Assembly (NCBI GenBank): GCA_025931335.1
Contig: JAICNG010000002.1
Location: 1 to 64,000 of the forward strand
Length of the DNA stretch: 64,000 nt
Source of the DNA: Gemmatimonadaceae bacterium
GTDB taxonomy: Bacteria > Gemmatimonadota > Gemmatimonadetes > Gemmatimonadales > Gemmatimonadaceae
Reading direction: 5' to 3'
In this document: piece by piece, positions 43,004 to 52,089 of the stretch
Numbering within the stretch: position 1 is the stretch's first letter
Layout of the letters: every line of letters begins with the position of its first letter
Notes under the pieces: generated by a model
What the model saw: only the letters and a program-made list of their open reading frames with translations
Databases searched by the model: none
What the model was told of the DNA's origin: nothing
Position numbers and translations under genes: made by a program

Positions 43004-46000
43004 GTGATTGTCGCTCGGGCGTTAGCGCTGTTCTGGCCAGCGGCAGCCGTTTTCCTGGTCGCGCTGTCTGGCCGCGCCACCGCGCAGCCAGCGCGTTCGC
43101 GTGACGGGGTCGTCGTTTCGGGCTCGGCAATAGTGTCGGATGTCGGTGCGAGGGTGCTCGCCGAAGGCGGTAACGCGGTCGACGCTGCCGTTGCCATGGC
43201 CTTCGCGCTGGCCGTCGTCGAGCCGAGTATGTCGGGGATTGGCGGACGTACACAGCTTCTCCTGCGCACCACGGACGGCGAGGCGATCGCCATCGACGGA
43301 ACGACGGAGGTACCGGCGTCGTACCCGGGCGGGCCCGTGAACGATGAAGACGCGTACGGCGTGCGAACCATCGGAGTTCCGGGGACGGTTGCGGCTCTCG
43401 ACGCTGCTCTGCGAGCACACGGAACGTGGCCCCTGCGGCGGACTCTCGAGCCTGCGATACGGTTTGCGGAGGACGGGTTCACGCTCTCTCAGGGCGAGGC
43501 GCGGCGGATCGGGTCGGTGGCGGCGCAGCTCGGCGAGTTCGAAGGATCACGGCGTCACTTCCTTCGACCGGACGGCTCCCCCTATGCCCCCGGAGAGCGC
43601 TTTCGCCAGCCGGCACTTGCCGCGACGCTGCGTGCGATCGCCGACGAGGGTGCGAATTCGTTTTACCGAGGGCGTCTCGGGACCGCGATGGCAACGGAGT
43701 TACGAGCCGCCGGTGCCTTCGTCACCGCGGGCGACATCGCGGCGTACCGGGCGCAGCAATCGCCGATAGCGCGAGGACGGTACCGTGGCCACGAGCTCAT
43801 CGGGAGCCCCCTGCCCGCCTCCGGTGCGACAACCATCGAGGTGCTGCAGATTCTCGAGCATTTCGACCTGCGCTCGATCGTGGGGTCCGCTCGTTGGGCG
43901 GCCGTTGTGCATCACGCGCTGCTCGCGGGCTTCGAGGACCGTGAAGCCATTCGACAGTCAGCTGAGGAGAAGGCACGATGGCTGACGTCAGCCACGCTGG
44001 CCGACCAGCGCGCGAAGGCCATTCGCTCCCGGCTCGAGAGTCCCGGCGATGACACCGTGGGGGGCGAGCCGCACGAGCCTGACCACACCACGCACCTCTC
44101 GGTCGCGGATGCAACGGGGAATGTCGTGGCTCTCACGCAGTCGCTTGGCCCGACTATGGGCTCGAAGGTGGCGTCGCCCAGTCTCGGCTTTGTCTACGCG
44201 GCGACGATGGAATATCTGGGTGAGCCGGAGGCGGGCACTCGTCGCCATTGGTCCTCGCAAACGCCATTCATTGTTCTGCGCGATGGGCAGCCCGCGTACG
44301 TTCTCGGAGGTGCCGGCGCTCGACGAATCATTTCCTCGATCGTCGCTACGCTAAGCCGCGCCATCGATGGCCGGCTGTCGCTCGAGCGGGCGATCGCTGC
44401 TCCGCGGCTGCATCCGACCTCGGGACGGGTGGATCTGGAGCGTCGGCCCGGGACCGCGTGGAGCGACGCGCAGGCGGACTCGCTGAGAACGATGGGGTTG
44501 ACGATACGTCTGCGCGACGACGCGCCGTATTTTGGTCGTGTCAATGCCATAGCACTCGACCCCGCGACGCGCGAGTGGATCGGCGTTCCGGACCCACGTT
44601 GGGACGGAGCGGCGCGCGCGGCGAGCCGTACCGTCGGGGAGCGCACGGAGATACTGGACGTGCTGCTCCTCGGCGGACGTGTCCTCGACGGCGCTGGCAA
44701 TCCCTGGATGCGCCGCGATGTCGGCATCCACGGTGACAGGATCGTCTTCATCGGCGACGCCGCGATCGCCGGTGCCGTTTCGCGCGACACGGCGCGCGTG
44801 ACCGGCATGCTGCTCACCCCCGGCTTCTGGGACGTTCACAGTCACGCCGAACTCGAGACGGTCGCGGGCAGGCAGGCGCTCCCGCAACTCCATCAGGGCA
44901 TCACCACCGTCGTTCTCGGCCTCGACGGCGCGGGCGCGCCAGCTGTGGATTCGATTCTCGCTCACTACGAGCGCGACGGAATCGCGGTAAATGCGCTCCG
45001 ATTTGTCGGTCATGGTACCGTTCGGCGGATGGCGATGGGGACCGCGAACCGCGCGCCCACGGCAGCGGAAATGACGCGCATGAAGGCTTTGGTGGATCGC
45101 GGAATGCGCGAGGGCGCGTTCGGCCTGTCGACCGGGCTCTTCTACGTGCCGGGCGCCTACGCGACAACCGACGAAGTGGTCGAGCTGAACCGTGTCGCCG
45201 CGCGCTACGGCGGCATTTACGATACTCACGATCGCGACCTGGGCGCGTCATACGGGGGAATTGGCTATCTCGCATCGACCGCCGAGGGAATAGAGATCGG
45301 TGAGCGCGCCGGTACCCCCGTGATCTTTTCGCATTTCAGCCCCCAGGGTGCACACAACCGCCGGCGCGCGGCCGACGGGGCACGGCTGATCGAGGAGGCA
45401 CGGAAGCGGGGGGTGAACGTCGCGGCCGCACAGCATCCGTATACCGCGACGCAGAGCGGTCTTTCGGCCTACACGATTCCTCGGTGGGCGTCGGCCGGTG
45501 GCTGGGACACGATGACGAACCGCTTCGACGACGCGACCACACGCCAGCGGCTCGATGTCGAAACGATGCGAATGCTCGAGTTGCGCGGCGGTGCGGAGAA
45601 AATCAAGCTCGTCGATTCTCGGCCGGAGCTAAACGGCAGGACGCTCGCCGAGCTAGCGCGAGGTTGGAAGCTGACGGTTCCCGAGACCGTGAGGCGCATT
45701 CTGCGCGGCGGCGAAGCGGCCGTCATGAACCTCGACCTGTACGACTTGGACAACATCCGCTATCTCGCCGGGAAGGAATGGATGATGACGTGCACCGACG
45801 GCCGCACCCCGCATCCTGGCCAGACCGTCGTTCATCCACGCGTGTACGGCGCGTTTACGCGCAAGCTTCGGCTCTTCGTCTACGATGATGACGTGGTGAC
45901 GCTGCCATTCGCGATTCGAGGCATGACGGGGTTGGCATCCTCGTTCTTCAACGTGTCGAGTCGCGGCCAAATCCGCGAAGGGTGGTTCGCCGACATCGCC

Positions 46001-46171
46001 GTGTTCGACGAGGCGCGCATTCGCGACCGCGCGACGTACGAAGATCCGCACCGATATTCGGAGGGCACGGTGCATGTCCTGGTCAATGGCCAGTTCGCGA
46101 TCCGCGATGGCAAAGCGACCGGAGCGTTCGCCGGACGGCCGATCCGCCGACACGAGGGAGGAGCGCGCTGA
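43004..46171 (+). CDS. Exported gamma-glutamyltransferase/N-acyl-D-amino-acid deacylase fusion
   Basis: A 1055-residue bifunctional protein with a signal peptide (ALFWPAAAVFLVALSGRATAQ). Residues about 30-545 are a gamma-glutamyltransferase-type Ntn hydrolase (GGNAVDAAVAMAFALAVVEPSMSGIGG; nucleophile Thr near 362 in HTTHLSVAD). Residues about 550-1050 are a D-aminoacylase-type amidohydrolase with the metal motif HSH (612-614), GLSTGLFYVPGAYATTDE, TCTDGRTPHPG and SSRGQIREGWFADIAVFD. Both halves look full length. A role in periplasmic cleavage of modified or D-amino-acid peptides is inferred. The GTG start is 13 bases after the synthetase gene. Confidence 0.88.
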   Translation: MIVARALALFWPAAAVFLVALSGRATAQPARSRDGVVVSGSAIVSDVGARVLAEGGNAVDAAVAMAFALAVVEPSMSGIGGRTQLLLRTTDGEAIAIDGTTEVPASYPGGPVNDEDAYGVRTIGVPGTVAALDAALRAHGTWPLRRTLEPAIRFAEDGFTLSQGEARRIGSVAAQLGEFEGSRRHFLRPDGSPYAPGERFRQPALAATLRAIADEGANSFYRGRLGTAMATELRAAGAFVTAGDIAAYRAQQSPIARGRYRGHELIGSPLPASGATTIEVLQILEHFDLRSIVGSARWAAVVHHALLAGFEDREAIRQSAEEKARWLTSATLADQRAKAIRSRLESPGDDTVGGEPHEPDHTTHLSVADATGNVVALTQSLGPTMGSKVASPSLGFVYAATMEYLGEPEAGTRRHWSSQTPFIVLRDGQPAYVLGGAGARRIISSIVATLSRAIDGRLSLERAIAAPRLHPTSGRVDLERRPGTAWSDAQADSLRTMGLTIRLRDDAPYFGRVNAIALDPATREWIGVPDPRWDGAARAASRTVGERTEILDVLLLGGRVLDGAGNPWMRRDVGIHGDRIVFIGDAAIAGAVSRDTARVTGMLLTPGFWDVHSHAELETVAGRQALPQLHQGITTVVLGLDGAGAPAVDSILAHYERDGIAVNALRFVGHGTVRRMAMGTANRAPTAAEMTRMKALVDRGMREGAFGLSTGLFYVPGAYATTDEVVELNRVAARYGGIYDTHDRDLGASYGGIGYLASTAEGIEIGERAGTPVIFSHFSPQGAHNRRRAADGARLIEEARKRGVNVAAAQHPYTATQSGLSAYTIPRWASAGGWDTMTNRFDDATTRQRLDVETMRMLELRGGAEKIKLVDSRPELNGRTLAELARGWKLTVPETVRRILRGGEAAVMNLDLYDLDNIRYLAGKEWMMTCTDGRTPHPGQTVVHPRVYGAFTRKLRLFVYDDDVVTLPFAIRGMTGLASSFFNVSSRGQIREGWFADIAVFDEARIRDRATYEDPHRYSEGTVHVLVNGQFAIRDGKATGAFAGRPIRRHEGGAR

Positions 46172-46275
46172 GCATGTCCAGGCGAGCGGGTGCGTCGTTA
46201 GGCCATTCGCACCGAGTCGCTCGGGCAATTTGGTCGCGGACGCGACTCCCCTCCCTGGTGGACCCTATCTTCACC

Positions 46276-46303
46276 TTGATTTGATCTCCGTGACGGCATA
46301 ACT
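46276..46303 (+). promoter_or_regulatory. Possible promoter of the second oxidase operon
   Basis: TTGATT (46276-46281) and ATAACT (46298-46303) are spaced by 16 bases, upstream of coxB of the caa3-type operon. The match is partial. The 194-base gap ahead of this gene is the largest non-repeat gap in this part of the island, which supports a separate promoter. Confidence 0.3.
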
Positions 46304-46365
46304 TCCCCGCCTTGAGTCGGGGCCGCTTTGGCGCGCATTGCATGGTGAAACTCCGAAGGAGCTGG

Positions 46366-47550
46366 ATGATCCGCGCACTTCGCTGGCGCACACACACGGC
46401 GGCCGCGCTGCCCGCTGCGCTCGCTGCCTGCTCGTCCCACGTTCCGAATACGACGCTCTCGCCGCAAACCGAGTTCGGGCGCGACATCGACGCCCTGTTC
46501 GACATTTTGCTCTTCGCCGGCGTCGCGGTTCTGGTGCTCGTTACGTTGGCCCTGCTCTTCGTCATCGTGCGATACCGTCACCGCGCGGGAGCCCCCGAGC
46601 CGAAGGCCATCCACGGCAACGCCGTTCTCGAGATCGTGTGGACGCTCATTCCGGCCGTCATCCTCGCCATCATCGCCGTGCCTACGGTGCGCACGATTTT
46701 CCGGACGCAGGCGGAGGCGGGCCCAAACGCGCTGCAAGTCGAGGTCGTGGGCCATCAGTGGTGGTGGGAGTTTCGCTACCCGCAGTATGGGGTGGTCACG
46801 GCGAACGAGCTGTATCTGCCCGTCGGGCGCACGGTCAATTTCGCCCTGATGACGGCCGATGTCGTGCACTCGTTCTGGATCCCACAGCTCGGCGGCAAGC
46901 GCGATCTCGTCTCGAACGACACGAATCACGTCTGGTTCACGCCGGAGTCCGCGTTCGCGTGGAATGGATTCTGTGCCGAGTTCTGCGGGTCGTCGCACGC
47001 CAACATGAGATTTCGCGTGTTCACCGTGCCGCCCGAGCAGTTCGAGCGGTGGATTGCGCACCAGCAGTCGCCGCCCGTTCTTGGCGCGGCCGCTCCCCCC
47101 GCGGGTGCAATCGATACCCTCGCCCCTGCCCCGCCGGCGCCCCCGCAGGCAACCGCCCCGACGGTCGTCGCGGATAGCCTGCCCGAGCACGTGCGGGCGG
47201 CAACCCCGATTCCGGCAGGCCTGCGGATGTCGAACGTTCGGGGCGACGCCGCGCGTGGCGCACAGCTCTTCATGCGTGCCACGCCGATGCCGTGTGCCGC
47301 CTGCCACGCGATTCAGGGTGTTGCAGCCAGTATCGTCGGGCCGAATCTGACGCACGTCGGGAGCCGCACGTCGATCGGCGCGGGCCTCTTTCCTACCGAC
47401 GCGAGACATCTGGCGCTCTGGATCAAGGACTCGCCGGCGATGAAACCGGGCAGCAAGATGCCCGCGTTCGGCAAGAGCGCGCAGATTCCGGCCGGGCTCG
47501 ACGATCAACAGATTGCCGACCTCGCGGCCTATCTACTATCCCTGAAGTAA
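46366..47550 (+). CDS. coxB: Cytochrome c oxidase subunit II with fused cytochrome c (caa3 type)
   Basis: A 394-residue subunit II. It has an N-terminal signal or lipoprotein-like leader (AALPAALAACSS), two helices, and a CuA domain with CAEFCGSSHANMRF plus DVVHSFWIPQLGGK. A Pro/Ala-rich linker leads to a C-terminal cytochrome c domain with haem motif CAACH. The fused haem defines a caa3-type enzyme, able to accept electrons from a membrane donor. ATG 46366 has AAGGAG 8 bases upstream, so the longer ORF-track start is rejected. Confidence 0.94.
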   Translation: MIRALRWRTHTAAALPAALAACSSHVPNTTLSPQTEFGRDIDALFDILLFAGVAVLVLVTLALLFVIVRYRHRAGAPEPKAIHGNAVLEIVWTLIPAVILAIIAVPTVRTIFRTQAEAGPNALQVEVVGHQWWWEFRYPQYGVVTANELYLPVGRTVNFALMTADVVHSFWIPQLGGKRDLVSNDTNHVWFTPESAFAWNGFCAEFCGSSHANMRFRVFTVPPEQFERWIAHQQSPPVLGAAAPPAGAIDTLAPAPPAPPQATAPTVVADSLPEHVRAATPIPAGLRMSNVRGDAARGAQLFMRATPMPCAACHAIQGVAASIVGPNLTHVGSRTSIGAGLFPTDARHLALWIKDSPAMKPGSKMPAFGKSAQIPAGLDDQQIADLAAYLLSLK

Positions 47551-47563
47551 CCGGAGAAGCTGG

Positions 47564-49468
47564 ATGGCAACGACCGTCGCGCCCCCGCCGGCCGTCGCCG
47601 TACCTGCAAGCAGGTACGAGCGAGGGCTCTGGAGCTGGCTGGCTACGGTGGATCACAAGCGGATCGGGCAGCTCTACCTCTATACCGCCGTGACCTTCTT
47701 TCTCATCGGCGGCCTCGAGGCGCTGATCATCCGCGAGCAGCTGCGCGGACCGAACGGCACACTGGTCTCCGCGGAGACATACAACCAGCTGTTCACGATG
47801 CACGGCACCACCATGATTTTCCTGGTGATCATGCCGCTGAGTGCCGCCTTCTTCAACTATCTCATCCCGCTCCAGATCGGCGCGCGCGACGTCGCGTTCC
47901 CGCGATTGAACGCGTTCAGCTACTGGGTGTTCCTGCTTGGCGCGCTCTTTATGAACGCGAGCTGGCTGTTCGGGGCAGCGCCGGATGGCGGGTGGTTCGG
48001 GTATACCCCGCTGACGACCAAGGCGTATGCGCCCGGAATGAACATCGATTTCTGGGTGCTTGGCCTTCAGATCCTCGGCATCTCGTCGCTCGCGTCGGGG
48101 TTCAACTTCCTCACGACGATCATCAACCTGCGCGCGCCCGGCATGCATCTCATGCGCATGCCGATCTTCACGTGGATGTCGTTCGTTACGCAGTTCCTGA
48201 TCATCCTCGCGTTCCCGATCATCACGGTCGCGCTGACCTTCCTGCAGCTCGACCGCTTCTTCGGCACGAATTTCTACACCACCGCCGCCGGCGGCGACCC
48301 GCTCCTCTGGCAGCATCTGTTCTGGCTCTTCGGGCATCCAGAGGTCTACATCCTGATCCTTCCGGCCTTCGGTCTCGTCTCCGAGGTGTTGCCAACCTTC
48401 ACGCGGAAGCCGCTCTTCGGCTACCCGGTGATGGTGTATTCCGGCGTGCTGATCGGGTTCCTCGGCTTCGGCGTGTGGGCGCATCACATGTTCGCCGTCG
48501 GTATGGGACCGATCGCCGACTCGGCCTTCGGCGTCACGACGATGCTCATCGCGATCCCGACTGGCGTGAAGATCTTCAACTGGCTGGCGACGCTGCACGG
48601 GGGCTCCATCCGCTTCACGACGTCAGCGATGTTCGCCATCGGGTTCATCGCCCTGTTCACGATCGGCGGGGTCTCGGGAGTCATGCACTCTTCCCCTCCC
48701 GCCGACCTGCAGCAGACGGACACCTACTTCGTGGTGGCGCATTTCCACTACGTGATGTTCGGCGGCTCGATGATGGGGATCTTCGCTGGGGCCTACTACT
48801 ACTTTCCAAAGATCACCGGCCGATTGCTCAGCGAGCGGCTGGGCAAGGTGCACTTCTGGCTCACGTTCATCGGGATGAACCTCACCTTCTTCCCGATGCA
48901 CTTCGCCGGTCTCAACGGAATGCCGCGCCGGGTCTACACATACGCGGCCGGGCAAGGGTGGGACCTCGAGAACATGGTGTCGACGTGGGGCGCCCGCATG
49001 CTCGCCGTCGCCACGCTGGTCTTCGTGTACAACCTGATCCGGAGCCGGAGACAGGGTGAGCGATCCGGCAACGATCCCTGGGGCGCGCCCACGCTGGAGT
49101 GGTCACTCCACTCGCCGCCGCCGGAGTACAACTACGCCGTTATTCCCACGGTCCGCTCACGCTACCCACTGTGGGATCTCAAGGCGGCGCACCGCAGTGC
49201 CCACGAGCCTCACGAGCACGACGGTGACATGCCCACGCTCGCCCCGGAGACGCTGGCGCCCGATACGCCCCCGCCGACCGCTCGTCAGCTCGGAATCACC
49301 ATGCCCACACCGACGCTGAAGCCACTCATTGCCTCGATCGGGCTGACGGCAATCTTCGTCGGCCTCATCTGGAACAAGTCATTGCCGATCATGCTCGGCG
49401 GTACCGCGCTGTTCGTCGTCGCCCTGTACGCCTGGTTGTTGAGTCCCCTGGAGGAGCATGAGGAATGA
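47564..49468 (+). CDS. coxA: Cytochrome c oxidase subunit I, extended form (second oxidase)
   Basis: A 634-residue haem-copper oxidase subunit I. Motifs are FTMHGTTMIFLVIMPL, LFGHPEVYILILPAFG with the channel glutamate, WAHHMFAVGMG, and DTYFVVAHFHYVMFGG. After the usual helices, a soluble linker (HEPHEHDGDMPTLAPETL) leads to two more hydrophobic helices near the end (PLIASIGLTAIFVGLIW, IMLGGTALFVVALYAWLL), an extension seen in caa3-type enzymes. The final codons (EEHEE) lie in a GAGGAAT-type repeat array. It starts 13 bases after coxB. Confidence 0.95.
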   Translation: MATTVAPPPAVAVPASRYERGLWSWLATVDHKRIGQLYLYTAVTFFLIGGLEALIIREQLRGPNGTLVSAETYNQLFTMHGTTMIFLVIMPLSAAFFNYLIPLQIGARDVAFPRLNAFSYWVFLLGALFMNASWLFGAAPDGGWFGYTPLTTKAYAPGMNIDFWVLGLQILGISSLASGFNFLTTIINLRAPGMHLMRMPIFTWMSFVTQFLIILAFPIITVALTFLQLDRFFGTNFYTTAAGGDPLLWQHLFWLFGHPEVYILILPAFGLVSEVLPTFTRKPLFGYPVMVYSGVLIGFLGFGVWAHHMFAVGMGPIADSAFGVTTMLIAIPTGVKIFNWLATLHGGSIRFTTSAMFAIGFIALFTIGGVSGVMHSSPPADLQQTDTYFVVAHFHYVMFGGSMMGIFAGAYYYFPKITGRLLSERLGKVHFWLTFIGMNLTFFPMHFAGLNGMPRRVYTYAAGQGWDLENMVSTWGARMLAVATLVFVYNLIRSRRQGERSGNDPWGAPTLEWSLHSPPPEYNYAVIPTVRSRYPLWDLKAAHRSAHEPHEHDGDMPTLAPETLAPDTPPPTARQLGITMPTPTLKPLIASIGLTAIFVGLIWNKSLPIMLGGTALFVVALYAWLLSPLEEHEE

Positions 49469-49553
49469 GGAGTGAGGAGTGAGGCAGTCGATTGGAGTGG
49501 GTTTCCATCCGATCGAATGCCTTACCCCTCCGTCCTCGGTCCTCACTTCGCAT
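49457..49553. repeat. Composite repeat element J (GAGGAGT type)
   Basis: The left array GAGGAAT GAGGAGT GAGGAGT GAGG overlaps the coxA stop. The right array (CCTCCGTCCTCGGTCCTCAC) is the complementary type, about 35 bases later. It separates coxA and coxC of the second operon, in the same position as element I in the first operon. Confidence 0.7.
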
Positions 49554-49564
49554 TATCACAGACG

Positions 49565-50194
49565 ATGACCCACGCCGCTCACGCCTCGCATCACTACACG
49601 TCGACCGGACTCGACAACCGGAAGATCGCCATCTGGGCGTTCATTGGTTCCGAGTGCCTGTTCTTCGGATCGCTCATCTCGACGTACCTCATTTACAAGA
49701 ATCGCAGTCTCGTCGGGCCCTTCCCGCACGAGGCGTGGACGAATCCGCAGACCGGCGAGACAGTCAAGGCGATCCTGGACATCCCAGTGACGTCGGCGTC
49801 GACGTTCGTCCTGCTGATGTCGTCGCTGTTCATGGTGCTCGCGCACGCCGCGGTCGTGCGCGGCGATCGCAAGTACTCGAAGATATGGCTCGTCAGCACG
49901 GCGCTGGCCGGAACGGTCTTTCTCGGTTTCCAGGCGTACGAGTTCACCTCGTTCGTGCACGAGGGGCTGACCCTCAAGACGAATCTGTTCGGATCGTCGT
50001 TCTTCATCTTGACCGGATTCCACGGCGCGCACGTCACCGCCGGCGTCATCTGGCTGCTGACCCTCTTTTTCATCGACCTGAAACGCGGGCTGCGCCCGAC
50101 CGACGCGATCAACGTCGATCTGTGCGCACTCTACTGGCACTTCGTCGACGTCGTCTGGATCGCGATCTTCACGCTCATCTATCTCATCCCGTAG
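49565..50194 (+). CDS. coxC: Cytochrome c oxidase subunit III (second oxidase)
   Basis: A 209-residue subunit III with RKIAIWAFIGSECLFFGSLISTYLIYK, FILTGFHGAHVTAGVIWLLTLFF and ALYWHFVDVVWIAIFTLIYL. ATG 49565 follows the repeat array; the upstream ORF-track start would translate that repeat. About five to six helices are expected. Confidence 0.94.
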   Translation: MTHAAHASHHYTSTGLDNRKIAIWAFIGSECLFFGSLISTYLIYKNRSLVGPFPHEAWTNPQTGETVKAILDIPVTSASTFVLLMSSLFMVLAHAAVVRGDRKYSKIWLVSTALAGTVFLGFQAYEFTSFVHEGLTLKTNLFGSSFFILTGFHGAHVTAGVIWLLTLFFIDLKRGLRPTDAINVDLCALYWHFVDVVWIAIFTLIYLIP

Positions 50195-50204
50195 CGAGGA
50201 CCGA

Positions 50205-50570
50205 ATGGCTGTCGAGCATTCTTCGGAGAGCGATCGCGTCGCGAGTGCGGAACCGCACCACACGCACGGTGACGCGGGCCACACGCACCCCGACTGGTCC
50301 ACGTACAAGTGGGTCGCCCTCATCCTCACGGTCATCACGGTCGTCGAGGTGTGGATCTTCTACACGCCCTTCGCCGAAACCCGGCTGTTCATACCTTCGC
50401 TGCTCACGATGTCGGCGGCGAAGTTCGCAATCGTCGTGATGTTCTACATGCACCTCAAATACGACGCGAAACTGTTCCGCGCGCTGTTCACGGGGCCGCT
50501 CCTCATCGGAGTGATCGTGATCATCTCGCTCCTGTTCCTCTTCGGACAGCTCAACTTCTTCCTGGAGTAG
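50205..50570 (+). CDS. Cytochrome c oxidase subunit IV (second oxidase)
   Basis: A 121-residue protein with a His-rich N-terminus (EPHHTHGDAGHTHPDW) and three helices. The middle one ends KFAIVVMFYMHLKYD, the bacterial subunit IV hallmark. The histidines could bind metal, but this is only a suggestion. GCGAGGA lies upstream of the ATG, 10 bases after coxC. Confidence 0.85.
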   Translation: MAVEHSSESDRVASAEPHHTHGDAGHTHPDWSTYKWVALILTVITVVEVWIFYTPFAETRLFIPSLLTMSAAKFAIVVMFYMHLKYDAKLFRALFTGPLLIGVIVIISLLFLFGQLNFFLE

Positions 50571-50574
50571 TGAC

Positions 50575-51402
50575 GTGCTCTCGGTCGTCGCCCTGCTGCA
50601 CACGACCGATCGAATCGAGTGGATCCGCTGGACGGTTCACCCGAGCACCGTCATCGGGATAATCGCCCTGGGGGCGTGGTACGGCTGGCGGCTGCACGTG
50701 GCGGAGCGCGCGGGAGAGGCGCCGACGGCGACGCAGCGGCTGGCATTCGCGTCGGGGCTGGTCGTGCTCTTCGGGGCGCTGAACGGACCGATTCACGATC
50801 TCAGCGATTCGTACCTCTTCAGCGCGCACATGGTGCAGCATCTCCTGCTCACCATGATCGTCACGCCACTCCTGATCGTCGGAATGTCCTCGGGCATGCT
50901 CCGACCGGTCCTGGGACGCCCGGCCCTCGCGGCTCTCCTCGGACGGATCACAGGAGGAGCGGCCGGGTTCGCGATCTTCAATGTGACGCTCATCGCGTGG
51001 CACCTGCCCCCCCTGTACAACCTCGCGATGGCGGATCACCGCGTGCACATCGTGCAGCACCTGTGCTTCCTCGCGTCATCGGTGCTGATGTGGTGGCCGC
51101 TCGCGAGTCGCGTGCCGGAGTTGCCGGCGCTGTCACGGCCGCTCCAGATGCTCTATGTCTGCCTCCTCATGATTCCAATGTCGGTCATCGGGATGATCAT
51201 CACCTACGCCGACGAAGTGCTGTATCCCGCCTACGAGAGCGCGCCGCGAATCTGGGGTTTCTCGCCGCAGCAGGATCAGATCATCGGGGGACTGATCATG
51301 TGGATCCCCGGCTCGCTCCTCTACATCGCGCTGCTGACGGCGGTCTTCTTCAAGTGGGCGAAGGAAGCGGAGGAGGCGGAGGAGAGTGCTGGGGTAGCCT
51401 AG
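50575..51402 (+). CDS. ctaG: Cytochrome c oxidase assembly factor CtaG (caa3 type)
   Basis: A 275-residue membrane protein of the caa3_CtaG family (about seven helices). Characteristic parts are SAHMVQHLLLTMIVTPLLIVGM, IFNVTLIAWHLPPLYNLAM, HIVQHLCFLASSVLMWWPL and the end DQIIGGLIMWIPGSLLYI. It is needed for assembly of caa3 oxidase in Bacillus. The GTG start is 4 bases after the subunit IV stop. It closes the second operon and is followed by repeat element K. Confidence 0.9.
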   Translation: MLSVVALLHTTDRIEWIRWTVHPSTVIGIIALGAWYGWRLHVAERAGEAPTATQRLAFASGLVVLFGALNGPIHDLSDSYLFSAHMVQHLLLTMIVTPLLIVGMSSGMLRPVLGRPALAALLGRITGGAAGFAIFNVTLIAWHLPPLYNLAMADHRVHIVQHLCFLASSVLMWWPLASRVPELPALSRPLQMLYVCLLMIPMSVIGMIITYADEVLYPAYESAPRIWGFSPQQDQIIGGLIMWIPGSLLYIALLTAVFFKWAKEAEEAEESAGVA

Positions 51403-51403
51403 A

Positions 51404-51545
51404 GGTCAGGAGTCAGGAGTCAGGGGTCAGGGGTGGAAAGGGGCCGCCGCGCTTCGCGCGTGCGGCCCTCATCAGATGAGCGCGGCAGCTTCGCTGCCGC
51501 GCCTTTCCTTCCCTGACCCCTGACCCCTGACCCCTGACCCCCTGC
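51404..51545. repeat. Composite repeat element K with structured core
   Basis: AGTCAGG-type arms surround an ordered core. The order is GGAAAGG (51435-51441), stem-loop 1 (GGGCCGC...GCGGCCC, 51441-51468), the palindrome CTCATCAGATGAG (51468-51480), stem-loop 2 (GCGCGGCAGC/GCTGCCGCGC, 51480-51502), then CCTTTCC (51502-51508). It lies between convergent ctaG and a minus-strand membrane gene and is likely a two-way terminator. The same core plan recurs in element M. Confidence 0.85.
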
Positions 51546-51548
51546 TAC

Positions 51549-52043
51549 TCACTCATCTCCCACCAGCGCATGCTCCAGCTCCCGCCGCAACTCGGGATGC
51601 GTGCGCCAGATGTAAGTGCCCATCGTCGCCGCGGCGATGAGGTTCCCGACCAGAACCTGGTACCACGCGAGCGACCCGAGCTGCGGCGACTGCGAGAGCA
51701 CCGCGACGAGACCATAAAAGCCAACCTCGAGTGCGACGAACAGGACGAGCGCGACAGCGAGCACAGTGTCATCCTTCTCCGCACGGTGAACGATGGACGA
51801 AACGAGCACACCGATACCGAGGAATACGCCATAGTGAAATATCGTGTACGCGATCACCTGTGCCACGGCGCCCTCGTCACCCCGCGGCCCAAACACGCTG
51901 AGCAAACCGATCCCGAGCACCGTCGGCGTATAGAACGGACGACCCTCGAACGCATCGACTATCAGAAACCAGATCGCAATGCTCGTGGCGCCGATGACTC
52001 CGGCGATGATCCCTTCGCGCATGGTCTTCCCAAGCTTGTCCAT
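51549..52043 (-). CDS. Small membrane protein, paralogue 1
   Basis: A 164-residue protein with four predicted helices. It opens REGIIAGVIGATSIAIWFLIVDAFEGRPFYTP and includes IAYTIFHYGVFLGIGVLVSSIVHRAEKD and LAWYQVLVGNLIAAATMGTYIWR. No family is recognised by me. It is the downstream member of a tandem pair with a clear paralogue of identical length, next to the second oxidase operon. Confidence 0.7.
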   Translation of the reverse strand: MDKLGKTMREGIIAGVIGATSIAIWFLIVDAFEGRPFYTPTVLGIGLLSVFGPRGDEGAVAQVIAYTIFHYGVFLGIGVLVSSIVHRAEKDDTVLAVALVLFVALEVGFYGLVAVLSQSPQLGSLAWYQVLVGNLIAAATMGTYIWRTHPELRRELEHALVGDE

Positions 52044-52089
52044 TCGCTTCCTCCCTCAGAGGGCGCCCCCGTGAGACCGCACTCAGACA

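Noticed and set aside
46172-46365. Small gene in the gap before the second oxidase operon
   Set aside because: The short ORFs here overlap the end of the fusion gene and have no ribosome site or recognisable product; a promoter region is more likely.
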